Shown one piece after another: positions 20,104 to 31,970 of a stretch of 64,000 bases of DNA. Within the stretch, counting starts at the first letter, position 1, and every line of letters starts with the position of its first letter. This DNA is from Rhinopithecus roxellana. Taxonomy: Eukaryota; Chordata; Mammalia; Primates; Cercopithecidae. The position numbers were made by a program, and so were the translations under genes. The notes beneath the pieces are model-generated. The model was not told the DNA's origin and searched no databases. It saw nothing but the letters and a program-made list of their open reading frames with translations. The stretch covers positions 13,483,602 to 13,547,601 of the forward strand of contig NC_044570.1 of NCBI RefSeq assembly GCF_007565055.1. The letters run 5' to 3'.

Positions 20104-23022
20104 GGCCACAGCTTTTTTTTTTTTTTTTTTCCATGCTAAGTTAAAAATGTGTATGTGTGTGTGTTTTTGTTTGCTTGTTTATTATTATTATTATACTTTA
20201 AGTTCAAGGGTACATGTGCATAACGTGCAGGTTTGTTACATATGTATACTTGTGCCATGTTGGTGTGCTGCACCCATCAACTCGTCAGCACCCATCAACT
20301 CGTCATTTACATCAGGTATAACTCCCAGTGCAATCCCTCCCCCCTCCTCCCTCCCCATGATAGGCCCCGGTGTGTGATGTTCCCCTTCCCAAGTCCAAGT
20401 GATCTCATTGTTCAGTTCCCACCTATGAGTGAGAACATGCGGTGTTTGGTTTTCTCTTCTTGTGATAGTTTGCTAAGAATGATGGTTTCCAGCTGCATCC
20501 ATGTCCCTACAAAGGACACAAACTCATCCTTTTTTATGGCTGCATAGTATTCCATGGTGTATATGTGCCACATTTTCTTAATCCAGTCTGTCACAGATGG
20601 ACATTTGGGTTGATTCCAAGTCTTTGCTATTGTGAATAGTGCTGCAATAAACATACATGTGTATGTGTCTTTATAGCAGCATGATTTATGATCCTTTGGG
20701 TATATACCCAGTAATGGGATGGCTGGGTCATATGGTACATCTAGTTCTAGATCCTTGAGGAATCGCCATACTGTTTTCCATGATGGTTGAACTAGTTTAC
20801 AATCCCACCAACAGTGTAAAAGTGTTCCTATTTCTCCACATCCTCTCCAGCACCTATTGTTTCCTGACTTTTAAATGATTGCCATTCTAACTGGTGTGAG
20901 ATGGTATCTCATTGTGGTTTTGATTTGCATTTCTCTGATGGCCAGTAGTGATGAGCGTTTTTTCATGTGTCTGTTCATATCCTTTGCCCACTTTTTGATG
21001 GGGTTGTTTGTTTTTTTCTTGTAAATTTGTTTGAGTTCCTTGTAGGTTCCGGATATTAGCCCTTTGTCAGATGAGTAGATTGCAAAAATTTTCTCCCATT
21101 CTGTAGGTTGCCTGTTCACTCTGATGGTGGTTTCTTTTGCTGTGCAGAAGCTCTTTAGTTTAATTAGATCCCATTTGTTAATTTTGGCTTTTGCTGCCAT
21201 TGCTTTTGGTGTTTTAGACGTGAAGTCCTTGCCCATGCCTATGTCCTGAATGGTACTACCTAGGTTTTCTTCTAGAGTTTTTATGGTATTAGGTCTAACA
21301 TTTAAGTCTCTAATCCATCTTAAATTAATTTTCATATAAGGAGTAAGGAAAGGATCCAGTTTCAGCTCTCTACTTATGGCTAGCCAATTTTCCCAGCACC
21401 ATTTATTAAAATAGGGAATTCTTTCCCCATTTCTTGTTTCTCTCAGATTTGTCAAAGATCGGATGGCTGTAGATGTGTGGTATTATTTCTGAGGACTCTG
21501 TTCTGTTCCATTGGTCTATATCTGTTTTGGTACCAGTACCATGCTGTTTTGGTTACTGTAACCTTGTAGTATAGTTTGAAGTCAGATAGCGTGATGCCTC
21601 CAGCTTTGTTCTTTTGACTTAGGATTGTCTTGGTAATGCGGGCTCTTTTTTGGTTCCATATGAATTTTAAAGCATTTTTTTCCAATTCTGTGAAGAAACT
21701 CATTGGTAGCTTGATGGGGATGGCACTGAATCTATAAATAACCTTGGACAGTATGGCCATTTTCACGATATTGAAAAGCTAGCAGAAGGCAAGAAATAAC
21801 TAAGATCAGAGCAGAACTGAAGGAGATAGAGACACAAAAAACCCTCCAAAAAATCAATGAATCCAGGAGTTGGTTTTTTGAAAAGATCAACAAAATTGAC
21901 AGACCGCTAGCAAGACTAATAAAGAAGAAAAGAGAGAAGAATCAAATAGATGCAATAAAAAATGATAAAGGGGATATCACCACTGACCCCACAGAAATAC
22001 AAACTACTGTCAGAGAATACGATAAACACCTCTACGCAAATCAATTAGAAAATCTAGAAGAAATGGATAATTTCCTGGACACTTACACTCTCCCAAGACT
22101 AAACCAGGAAGAAGCTGAATCCCTGAATAGACCAATAGCAGGCTCTGAAATTGAGGCAATAATTAATAGCTTACCAACCAAAAAAAGTCCAGGACCAGAT
22201 GGATTCACAGCCAAATTCTACCAGAGATACAAGGAGGAGCTGGTACCATTCCTTCTGAAACTATTCCAATCAATAGAAAAAGAGGAAATCCTCCCTAACT
22301 CATTTTATGAGGCCAACATCATCCTGATACCAAAGCCTGGCAGAAACACAACAAAAAAAGAGAATTTTAGACCAATATCCCTGATGAACGTCGATGCAAA
22401 AATCCTCAATAAAATACTGGCAAACCGGATTCAGCAGCACATCAAAAAGCTTATCCACCATGATCAAGTGGGCTTCATCCCCGGGATGCAAGGCTGGTTC
22501 AACATTCACTAATCAATAAACGTAATCCAGCATATAAACAGAACCAAAGACAAGAACCACATGATTATCTCAGTAGATGCAGAAAAGGCCTTTGACAAAA
22601 TTCAACAGCGCTTCATGCTAAAAACGCTCAGTAAATTCGGTATTGATGGAACATACCTAAGAATAATAAGAGCTATTTATGACAAACCCACAGCTCATAT
22701 CATACTGAATGGGCAAAAACTGGAAAAATTCCCTTTGAAAACTGGCACAAGACAGGGATGCCCTCTCTCACCACTCCTATTCAACATAGTGTTGGAAGTT
22801 CTGGCTAGGGCAATCACCAAGAGAAAGAAATCAAGGGTATTCAGTTAGGAAAAGAAGAAGTCAAATTGTCCCTGTTTGCAGATGACATGATTGTATATTT
22901 AGAAAACCCCATTGTCTCAGCCCAAAATCTCCTTAAGCTGATAAGCAACTTCAGCAAAGTCTCCAGATACAAAATTAATGTGCAAAAATCACAAGCATTC
23001 TTATATACCGGCCACAGCTTTT
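20104..23022 (-). mobile_element. 5'-inverted (twin-primed) L1 with target-site duplication
   Basis: GGCCACAGCTTTT occurs at 20104-20116 and 23010-23022, bounding the insertion. From the left: poly(T) (20112-20130), about 50 bp of non-L1 sequence, then L1 3'UTR and ORF2 3' end in antisense to about 21777. From there L1 ORF2 runs in sense to 23009, the classic 5' inversion. The antisense part encodes ORF2 C-terminal residues (20871-21455, 21452-21766). The sense part encodes reverse transcriptase fragments (22063-22512, 22561-22848, 22866-23093) including LFADDM, the L1 catalytic box. A stop and frameshifts interrupt the sense part. Its ORF2 is incomplete and it cannot be autonomous. Confidence 0.96.
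20131..20181 (-). other. Possible 3' transduction of the L1
   Basis: About 50 bp ('ccatgctaagttaaaaatgt' followed by a TG-rich stretch) lie between the terminal poly(T) and the canonical L1 3' end (the ATT-repeat followed by 'atactttaagttc'). Read on the minus strand this is L1, an AATAAA-containing A-rich end, extra sequence, then poly(A). That order is expected when transcription runs past the L1 poly(A) signal. Confidence 0.5.
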
Positions 23023-23880
23023 CTAAATATCAATCCAGAGCTGACCAAATTCACAGTAGTTTGTTTTTGAGAATGACAGGTATTCTGAGGTAGTATCTGG
23101 AAGGCCCAAAGGAAGGGAAGGTGGTAACATCTTATGCCACAGACACATTTTGATAAATCTTAGAGATAAAAGGAGAAACAATTCAGTGCTGGTGGCCAAG
23201 CACTCTGTATACCATCCACAAGTGGATACTGAGTTGGCACATTCTCCCTCATGAGCAAGAGAAAGGAACCTGCAGACTCTGATTCCAGTCTCTGGTGCTG
23301 GGGTTGTGTGAGATCGGGAACGACAGCAGAATTTAATCAGCAGAATTTCAAGTTGTTTGGCCTATTAAATCCTGGAAAGGCTGTTGAGATTGATGGTTGT
23401 GGCAGTTTCTTTCTGGCAGAGGGAGGCTGAGGCCTGTGAGTGGTGAGTCTGGTTCATGTGGCCTGGGATGACTGGGCTAAATGTTGTGTCCCCGTCTGTA
23501 CTTTACAGTCTTTGCTGTAGCATATATAGGCTGTGCTCCTCCCTCCAGGCCTGTGTCCGTTAGGGTCCCCCAGAAACAGGTTCCCAGGGGATGAGGCTCT
23601 CCTTTGGGAGCTGAGACCAGGTTGGCTCCAGGCAGGTGTCCAGTGAAGACTGAATTATAGGGGACCTAAGAGCAGGGGGAGAGCAGTCCCCCAAATCACA
23701 TGCTCTTCTTGCTGAAACAGCTCAATTGTGAGAAAATTCACACTACAAATACGGGCTTACTTTTCTATTTACTGCTGGAGCTGAGACCAGGCAGAGGCTG
23801 CTGCAGCCACAGTGTCCCCTGGTGTTTGCCTATCCTCTCCAAATGGCTGTCCTGACCCTTCCTCTTGCTCCACCAACTCT
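23023..23880. other. Intergenic, no gene recognised
   Basis: Right flank of the L1, relatively G-rich near 23280-23680. No convincing frame or repeat family recognised. Confidence 0.55.
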
Positions 23881-23884
23881 TATG

Positions 23885-24625
23885 CCTCCTGCCTATTTTA
23901 ATCTCATGGAAATGCAAGTCAAAGCCACAGTAAGATACCACTTCATAACCATTATAATTGCAGAAAACAAAGACACACAAAAAAGCTAATAATAGTTGAA
24001 ATGGGAATGGAAAAATCTGAAAATAAAATGCTGCAACTGCTGTGGAAAATAGTTTGGTGGTTCTGCAAAAACTAAATATAAAATTACCATAGAACCCACA
24101 AAATTCCACTCCAAGCTATATACACAAAAAATGTAAAACAGGTATTCAAACAAAAACTTGTATACATATGTTCATAGCATCATTCACAATAATTAAAATG
24201 TGGAAAGAATCCAAACAAATGTCGACCAACAAAAAATAACAAGCAAAAGGTAGCATGTCTGTAGAATGCCATAATATGCAGCTGTGAAAAGCATTACAAC
24301 ACTAATGCTACAACGTGGAGAAACTTCAAACCTGTTTTGGTTCAAAAAGCTACTGTGTGATTTTATTCATATAAATATTTAGAATAAGTAAATCCCTAGA
24401 GGCAAAAAGCAGATTACTGGTTGCTAGGTGTCAGAAAGAGGACAGATTGGGTAGCTACTCCTTAATAGGTAGGGTATTTCTTTTTGGGATATTTAAAATA
24501 ATTTGGAACTAAGAGGTGGTAGTTGCACACAATTGTGTATGTACTAAAGATCACTAAAGAATTCATAAAGAGGCAGTTAATTTTATGTTATGTAAAGGAA
24601 TTTTACCTCACTACAAAGAAAAAAA
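23885..24625 (+). mobile_element. Old L1 (L1M-like) 3' end, sense
   Basis: 'ctcatggaaatgcaagtcaa' and 'agataccacttcataacca' (ORF2 end), then 'ggtggttctgcaaaaactaa' and 'gctatatacacaaaa', through 'tttcttttgggatatttaaaa' to 'tttacctcactacaaag' plus A-run, match the 3' ORF2 and 3'UTR of mammalian-wide L1. Confidence 0.8.
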
Positions 24626-24979
24626 ATTCCCCCTCAGAATTGTCACAACAATGTGAGCTCTCTTTTCACAGAGTACTCATAGCATGGGGTCCTGGTCCCT
24701 CCACAGTTCAGAACTGCCTGTGGCCAGGCCAGGCACATACTAGGCACGTACTCCATCCACACAGCCACACCATCCACCAGCTTCTCAACCTGTTACCAGT
24801 GGGAGGTATCTGAGTTACTGGCATCAAATCTATGGTCTGCAGTAACCTCTACAGAAGAAAGAATTTGACGGGAATAAAGTAGCAAAAGAGACTGAGAGAA
24901 GTTTCACAGCAAACATGGATATTATTTTAAAAGTTTTAGAGTAAGAAAAAATGGAGAGTGCACTTGGAAGAGACCCAGA
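24626..24979. other. Intergenic, no gene recognised
   Basis: Short unique-looking stretch between two old L1 fragments; nothing coding is visible. Confidence 0.55.
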
Positions 24980-25150
24980 TGGATGATTTGAATATATAGC
25001 ATAAATATGACTTGCAAATATTTTATCCCATGTTGTTGGTTTTCTTTCCACTATACTGACAGTCTCCTTTGAAGCAAGAAAGTGTTCAGTTTTGATGAAG
25101 TTCAGTTGATCTACTTTTTCTTTTGTTTTGTGTTCATTCAGCTATATAGC
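24980..25150 (-). mobile_element. Old L1 ORF2 fragment, antisense
   Basis: 'gcaaatattttatcccatgt', 'gacagtctcctttgaagca' and 'cagttgatctactttttc' are the reverse of the ORF2 C-terminal region of old L1. Confidence 0.6.
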
Positions 25151-25154
25151 CAAG

Positions 25155-25450
25155 AAATCGTTTACAAATCCACAGACAATGAGCACATGAAAAGATGTTC
25201 AAAATCACTAGCAACTTAATATATGGACATCCAAACCACAATGAGATTACCACTTTATCCCCATTGGAATATCTATTTTTTTTTAAAGGAAAGGTTTGAG
25301 AGTATGTGGAGAAATTGGAACCCTTGTACATTGCTGGTGAGATTGTGAAATGGTGGTGATAGTTGCACAATGTGAGCATAGTTAATGCTACTGAAATATA
25401 CACTCAAAAATGTTTGAAATGGTAAATTTGTTTATGTATATTTTTCCACA
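25155..25450 (+). mobile_element. Old L1 ORF2/3'UTR fragment, sense
   Basis: 'gcacatgaaaagatgttcaa', 'aaaccacaatgagattacca' and 'cccttgtacattgctggtga' are typical old L1 3' ORF2 words in sense. It abuts the antisense piece at 24980-25150, so this may be another inverted insertion. Confidence 0.75.
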
Positions 25451-25529
25451 CACAACAAAAGGTTCCTCAGAAATCATCCTAAATAGTTCCATGTGTGATG
25501 AAAGAAGACGCTCCTCTCCTGTCATGAGT

Positions 25530-25985
25530 AGAAGGCTATTTAGTTATTCATGCTGGTATACACATTCGTGGCTCTTCCTCATGACCAGCATGATCTCCTC
25601 AAGCAGAATGAGTCCCTTCTCACCTGGCCCATTTGTGCTTCTTTCCACTGTTGCATTCTCCTATTCAGCTCACTACAAACCACTGTATATTGCAGGTTTG
25701 TTTACCGTAGACATTTCTTCTCTATACTGCAATAGAAATGAAACCATACAATATATAATCTCTTCAGACTGGCTTATATCACTTAGTTTTATGTATGCCT
25801 GATCTATGGCTTTGCATGACTTCAGAAATCACTCATTTTATTTCGATGAATAGTATTTCATTTTATGAATTTACCTGGTTTAGTTAATATTGAAGGGCAT
25901 CCTGATTCCTTAAAGTATTTGGCCAGTATCAGGAGAGCAGTTATAAATAAATGTATGTGTTTTTCATCTTTTGCAAAACATTCCA
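25530..25985 (-). mobile_element. Old L1 3' region, antisense
   Basis: 'gaatagtatttcattttatg', then 'ttgaagggcatcctgattcc' and 'gcagttataaataaatgta', are the reverse-complement L1 ORF2/3'UTR pattern. The plus frame at 25410-25802 is a shadow of this repeat. Confidence 0.6.
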
Positions 25986-26274
25986 CTGCATCAGAATCAA
26001 ATTTGAAGACAGAGATTCATTTAATAATGGTTTACTAACTGTTGTTTATTTTTGCATTTAGACATCAGAGGTAAAACTTCTGATAATTTCAGCAGTACAC
26101 ATTTTAAATAATAAAAGCCAGAAAGAATGACAGATGAAATTGATTCCATGAATTTATAATGACTTGCTATTTGGTTTTTACTTACTACTGTTACTGTATA
26201 TTCTGTCTTGAGAATACCAAAATAGTAATGCATTGTGGCAAGCATTCTAAAATAACTGCGTAATAAACAATTGA

Positions 26275-26572
26275 TTTTTTTTTTTTTTTTTTTGAGATAA
26301 AGTCTCACTCTGTTCCCATGGCTGGAGTGCAACAGCGTGATCTCAGCTCTGGTAACCTCAGCTCTCAGCTTCATGCAGTTCTCCTGTCTCAGCCTCCTTA
26401 GTATCTGGGATTACAGGAGCCTGCCTCCACTCTTGGCTAACTTTTTGTATTTTATGAGAGAGCTTGTTTCACCATGTTGACCAGGATGGTCTCAAACACC
26501 TGACCTAAGGACATGCGCCTGGCTCAGCCTCCCAAAGTGCTGGGATTACAGGTTTGACACCATGCCTGGCCA
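26275..26572 (-). mobile_element. Alu, antisense
   Basis: A T run, 'gagataaagtctcactctg', 'cagcctccttagtatctggg' and the end 'caccatgcctggcc'. Moderately diverged AluS-type. Confidence 0.94.
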
Positions 26573-27097
26573 AGCCAATTCTTTTATCTCTTTATGCAGA
26601 GAAGTAGAGCTTGAAAACCATCTTTCCTAACTTGTCAGTGCCTCAAGATTGTTAGGATAAAAATAAAACTTCCAACCAAAGGATAATTGTTGGCATCCAG
26701 AATTTTAAGAAAAGCTGAGAAATAAAATATCCAGCTTCTGGCTCTTTCCTGGAAAGCATGCCCAATGCCTGGGGAATCCTTGCACCCTGAAGGCAGGGTA
26801 GAGCTGGGGTAGGTGGGGATGATCTTTGGAGCCACTGCAACTCTGGCAGCCACCGTTGCTCTTCAGGAAATGGCTTGGAGCCTCAGCCTTCAGCAGAAGT
26901 AACAGAGGCTCAGAGATCAGTATTTTGTGTACCAGATTTTCCACCTCTTTATTTTTGGTGAAATATCTATTCAGATCTCTACCTACGAATTGCATCATCT
27001 TATTTCTTTGTGTATTTTGCATAGAAGTCACTTTTCAGATGTGTTTCCTAAATTTTTCTCAGCCTGCGGCTTGTTTTTTGGTTCTCTTAACCAGATC

Positions 27098-27128
<31 letters not shown>

Positions 27129-27140
27129 TTTGTTTTAGCT
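26573..27140. other. Intergenic; probable antisense L1M piece at its right end
   Basis: 26573-26920 shows nothing I recognise; the overlapping minus frames at 26635-27031 have no domain. 26940-27090 ('gtgaaatatctattcagatc', 'cagcctgcggcttg', 'ggttctcttaaccagat') resembles antisense old L1 ORF2. A long T run is at 27097-27122. Confidence 0.5.
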
Positions 27141-27330
27141 TTTTTTGAGATGGAGTCTCACCCTGTCGCCCAGGCTGGGGTGCAAAGGCATATTTTTGGC
27201 CCACTGAAACTTCTGTCTCCTGGGTTCCAGGGATCCTTCTACTTTAGCTTCCTGAGTAGCTTGGATTGCATGTGCATGCCAACAAGCCTACCTTTTTTTT
27301 TTTTTTTTTTTGTATTTTTAATAGAGACAG
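27141..27330 (-). mobile_element. Truncated Alu, antisense, cut by ERV LTR
   Basis: 'gagatggagtctcaccctgtc' and 'gcccaggctggggtgcaaagg' run through to 'tttttaatagagacag', where Alu sequence stops at 27330 and the LTR starts at 27331. The missing Alu half is not found near the other end of the ERV stack. Confidence 0.9.
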
Positions 27331-27762
27331 TGTGGGAGTCAGTTACTATGGGATTAAATGAATGGGGATGAATGCAGAAATGAAGACAAAGACAAAAAAG
27401 ATCTGTTTTAAAAGAGGGGTGAGGGGGCTCATTGCTTCTAGTGAGCAAAGGCCCTGAGCTTCTACAGGCCTTCGTATTTATTAGGCAGAATCAACAGGGA
27501 GATGTAACTGTTGGTCAGCTGCTTGTTTTATCACAGGCTTACATAATTGCTTTCTTTATACTACAGGCTTTAGATGTTCCTATATATAACCACAAGGAAT
27601 ACTGTTCTGGGGGCATGACTGCACTCAGCATTCCAACTGGCACCAGACGTGGTGTGTCAGTTTCCAAACATCCTGCTTTCATGAGATCAGTTTGCTGTCT
27701 GCTCATAGACCCTCCAGTCATTACTGAGTTGGTCATGACCCTCCTTATTTTGTCCTCCAACA
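27331..27762 (-). mobile_element. 3' LTR of class II ERV, antisense
   Basis: Read on the minus strand this 432-bp unit begins TGTTGGAGGACA and ends CTGACTCCCACA (TG...CA termini). A purine-rich tract (27763-27781) lies directly upstream, as expected for the polypurine tract before a 3' LTR. A TATATA motif lies near 27580-27590 and an AATAAA signal at 27477-27482. The unit resembles LTRs of HERV-K-type groups (MER9/MER11 style in my memory), but I cannot name the subfamily. Confidence 0.82.
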
Positions 27763-28287
27763 TCTCCTCCTTTTTGTTTTTTCATTAAGAGTAAAGGTAA
27801 TTGCAGTCTGTGCAGTTCTCAATTGCTGTTTGGTGGTCCAGCTGATTTTACAGACAGTGAACATAAAGCAGAGACATAATTACATTATGCTGATAATCAC
27901 ACAAAAAAAAAAGACATTGAGGAGATATTCAAAGGAGGTCCAAAGGTTAAGGCTCTCTAAATCTTGCTGGAATTCTGCCCAAGTTTTCTAAGAGGACTGA
28001 AATATTTGAGTATGCTTATTCAAGTTAAGGATTTTACTTTGTAAATCATTAATATCAAAAGTAACATTGGATGTGAAAGTCCCCGGCAAATGAGCCTTTA
28101 CAAGGTTCCATGGATATTCACTTTGGTTTTATTCCAAATTGTTTACACAAGTGTCAGTATGGTTAAAGTCACAATGCAATTGCTGCTGCAACTACAAGTT
28201 TTGTTCTTGTTTTCCTAGACACAGAACTGTAGTCTTTAACATTCCTACTTCCGTGTGTATCTCGATGTGAAGTTTATTTTTAAGTAT

Positions 28288-28494
28288 CTATGCATGGTTG
28301 GCTCTACACATCCAGTTTTCCACACATTGAGCTGTTTGAATGGAGCTATGCATTGCTACTAAGGACATCACAACAGAGGTTATTAATGTACCTAAGGAGG
28401 CTTTTACAAAAATTGTCATGCCTAAGGCCCTACAAGCACAATGAGTAAGCTGAGTAAGAAAAAGGTTTACAAATTGTAAACCAGAGGTGGCCAC
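28288..28494 (-). pseudogene. ERV env transmembrane-subunit relic
   Basis: A 68-codon open stretch on the minus strand has a hydrophobic Gly/Val/Ser-rich run and then SLVAMHSSIQTAQ, similar in pattern to the fusion-peptide-proximal heptad region of class II envelope TM subunits. It lies about 0.5 kb upstream of the 3' LTR, the right place for TM. It is not part of a complete frame. Confidence 0.65.
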
Positions 28495-29261
28495 CCAAGG
28501 CTCAGACAGATTTCCAGGAATCCATAGTCGAGGACTGTGCCTAGAATTACTAGGGTGTATATGCTCAGTGTTTGTACTGTGTTATGATTAAGGGAATGAT
28601 ACAGTTGACAGGAATCACAAGTCCATTGGGCATCGTTTACCTGGAGTTGGTCATTTTCTGCTGCTAGAGAAACATAAGTTTTAAAAACACAGATTGTAAA
28701 TTAGGCACTAATATTTTGTACAAAGGTAACATTAAAACTGTGTTGAGCACAATTACTATAATTAAACAGTGTTCTGACACAAATGCTGCCATTCATATAG
28801 GGGAGTTCTGCCTTCCCTATCGACTCCTGAATTGGACGTCTCTTTTCTTGATAATGCCATTGAGGCAAAGGTAGGCTAAAACCTGTTCCATGCCAAGCAA
28901 GCTGTGCTGCAGATGGAGTTTAATTCCCAATGTGATATAGTGAAGAGATGATAAAGTTTCAACACCACTATTAGCGAAGTTTATGCCATGAGGTCAGATT
29001 CTCATCTCACCCATCTAAATGACCAAAGGGACCCAGCCAATAATGTCTCCCATTAGCACGGACTGTTTTCCCAACTAGGGGCTAAGACACACTGGGTCCA
29101 AGGAGGGGGGTAAGAATTATCAAAGGCAGCCCTTTCTATATATAATCAATACAATTTGGGTGATGGGGCTGGGATTAATTAGTAGCTATAACAGTAATGT
29201 TAATAGAGCTAAGGTCTAATAGGTACATAATTTTTCCATGGTAACTCAACTGTGCTTGGGA

Positions 29262-29701
29262 TTAATTTGCAAGGCCACTGCAGTTGAGTGATGTACCCTG
29301 GGTGACGCATAAAGGAAGTCCCTCCAATGGAGCAGCATAATAATCATTGTTCTGAGAGTCTAATTGCTCAATGTCAGAGGGTTTTAGGGGTCCTGGCGCC
29401 CATGCTCCATGATCATGATAGATCTCATGGGGAGTGTCACTCCTAATTGCAGGCCATGATACTGGGGGATTGGGAACATATGCCCAATATGTTTTTGTCT
29501 CACACAGGGAAAACATACTGCACAGGATGTTACATGTATCATGGCCATAAGCATGAATGCAGGGATTTTTACCTGACCCTGGTGCTCCACTGGTTTCAGC
29601 TGACTAATGGCTTGTAATGGAGGAGCCGGATCCATAGTTGGGATCCATGGCTCTCTCCAGTCTTCCTTTCCATGGTTACAAACACCTTGGGGGAACCACA
29701 C
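29262..29701 (-). pseudogene. ERV env surface-subunit relic
   Basis: Two overlapping minus-strand frames (29262-29516 and 29384-29701) are related by frameshift and align with 1-330 of copy A. Trp- and Pro-rich residues are present but no intact receptor-binding structure can be judged. Its position between integrase and TM supports SU. Confidence 0.55.
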
Positions 29702-30292
29702 AGTTTATCCATCTCCTGTAAAATCATAAGCATGCCCATGTCCTTACATCAGTATATCTACTGAGACTTTCCATCGTCCTTCTTAGGGGGATTTTCATAA
29801 TACATTTGGGTATACTTCCCTTTGTCCCTCTAATATTTACTAATGTCATTTTGCTGCAGTCTTACTATCTGTGCCAGAAGTGAAAAAATTTAAAGAAAAT
29901 ACGTAAATTTAAAATATTAAAGTAAAAGTAAATGTAATTTTGTTTGAGGTGGTAACTGGTCTCCTATTTTGCCTTTCTGTTTTTCCAGCACATGTTGTAG
30001 TGTTTGATTTGCCCACTCTATAATTCCTTGTCCTTGAAAGTTGTAAGAAATTCTTGTTTTATGAGTGATTGACCATAGCTGTAAAAAGGTTTAAAAAACA
30101 TGACTAACGTAAGTCAGTTTCTAATTGTTTAGGAACCCCCATATGAGCAAATGATGACAGATAATGCTATTGTACATGACCAGCTGTCTGACCTGGTTTA
30201 CATGTAGCATGCAGCTTATGAGAATAAGTGTCTATAGTCACATGAACAAAGGAGAGCTTGCCAATGGCAGCTTTATGAATAACATCCATCTG

Positions 30293-30611
30293 TCAGATTT
30301 CATTTGAAGCTAAACCTCCTGGATTACAGCCTCCTATGGGTATGATTCCAGTGACATGCTGGCAAGTAGGACAGACTTGTACAGGCTGGAGCCTGGCTGG
30401 GTGACAAATGAAACATATGAGTAAAAGCAGAGGGGTTTTGATGCAGTAATGCATGAGAAGCTTGAGCTTGTTGAAACACAGAACCAATCAATTTGTCTGC
30501 TCTATTATTACCTAGAAATAGTGGTGTAGGGAGTTTTGTGGGAGAGCAAATATGAGAAATATAAAAACGAGCAGCACAAGAGCAAACAGCTTGCTGAAGT
30601 CTTAGAAACAA
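30293..30611 (-). pseudogene. ERV integrase N-terminal relic
   Basis: The minus frame has a His pair region, then VCPTCQHV, matching the C-x2-C half of the integrase HHCC zinc domain. Copy A has CPPC at the aligned place (about 551-580). Two frames overlap (30293-30487 and 30324-30611), so a frameshift runs through the domain. Confidence 0.6.
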
Positions 30612-31833
30612 GTTAAACAGCTCTGGTTCTAGGGGGCTTTTAATAGTAGCAGTGCCAATTTACATTTACAACACTAGGCTGAATTTACAACACAGGCTGA
30701 ATCATAGACAGTGTTTTAGGGAGATGAAGCAGTGAGCTATAAAACCTGAATAACTGCCATTATTTCTGAGTGTTGAGTTGAAACTGGGGGTTTTTAATTG
30801 TTTGAGCATGCCTAGGAACATGAGTAGCTGTATGACCTTTGGAAAAGCCATCAGTAAAATAGGTCTGGCTGCCTGAAGTGGACTTGTGATGAGTAATCAC
30901 AGGGAAGATGAAAGTCTGAACTTTTAATATGGCAAAATATTGTCTGATAGATAGGGTTTATCTATTATTCCTACAAAATCTTCAGGAGCAATTTGCCGTG
31001 CAGTCAACATTTCCCAGGTTGCAGCCTGTTGTTGGGAATCCAACTTTTTCCTCATATTTTTAGACTGGCACTAAAAGGGGAAGAATAATTTTGTCTGCCT
31101 CATCTCTCTTAAGCATTTTTTATCTATGCATACCCATTGTTATAAGGTGAGTAATTAAAGAGAGATAAACTTGCAGAGATTTTACTCTCTGACTGAATTT
31201 ATTAAAAAAGCCATTCTACTACAATTACAGATTTTTCTATGAACTGGCCTAAAAGTCCTGTCAGAGAATGGGGATTAGAAAGAACAAAGAGAACCAAAGG
31301 CTTTTGTGGCTGTAGCCAGGAGGTATGTGTTTGCTGAAGCATCTGCTCTACCAGCTGTAACTCAGCTTCTGTCTCCTTAGTAAGTTGCTGAGGAGAATCT
31401 AATGAAGAATCTCCATGGAGGGTCTGAGTGTTTGAGTTGATAACTAGCAATACCTAGCACTGGGCGCAACCAATTTATATCGCCTAATAGTTGTTGAACA
31501 TCATTCAAGATTTGCAATGTCTCCCTATGGAGGACTACTTTCTCAGGTCGAACATTTATTTCAATAGTAATAGTAACTAAGTATTAGTGTGGGGAGGTTA
31601 TTTCTACCTTTTCTTGAGCTATTTTGAGATTTCCCTCTGTTGTGCTTCTCTGAACAACTGGTGTAATAACTTTTCCAATGGAGGAGCCAAAAGAATATCC
31701 ATATAATGAATGATGTAGGTGGTAGGTAATACATTCTGAGTCTCCTTTAAGGGCTGTCCTACAAAATGCTGTCATAGCATAGACTGGGTGAGCATGCTTT
31801 GGGGTAAAACTTTCCAGTGGTAATGACAGTATA

Positions 31834-31970
31834 TATACACACGTATATACACACACATACATATATGTGTGTATATATATACACCTATGCAGACATACAT
31901 ATGTGTGTGTGTATATAGATATAATCTGTTTGTATGTTTGTATATATACATGTATATATGCAAGCTCTGA
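31834..31970. repeat. (TA/CA)n mixed microsatellite at an ERV junction
   Basis: About 130 bp of alternating purine-pyrimidine TATATACACACA-type sequence lies exactly where class II pol stops and class I gag begins. Copy A lacks it. The Tyr/Thr/Cys-rich frames here are artefacts. Confidence 0.93.

Larger units (their letters stand above)
27763..31833 (-). mobile_element. Class II ERV env-pol, duplicon copy B
   Basis: Minus-strand order from high to low coordinates: reverse transcriptase remnants (around 31690-31800, the YMDD region of copy A aligned), connection (31202-31450), RNase H (about 30650-31050), integrase (about 29900-30600) and env (about 27800-29850). It ends in the polypurine tract and 3' LTR at 27331-27762. 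Copy B therefore shows the env transmembrane half and LTR that would lie left of this window for copy A. All frames are broken. Confidence 0.85.

Noticed and set aside
22063..23093. Reverse transcriptase frames as a possible domesticated gene
   Set aside because: Broken L1 ORF2 inside a twin-primed insertion with stops and frameshifts and a target-site duplication; no promoter or intact domain set.
26705..27371. Overlapping frames on both strands of 100-181 codons
   Set aside because: They run through T runs, an antisense Alu and the LTR edge; composite of repeats.
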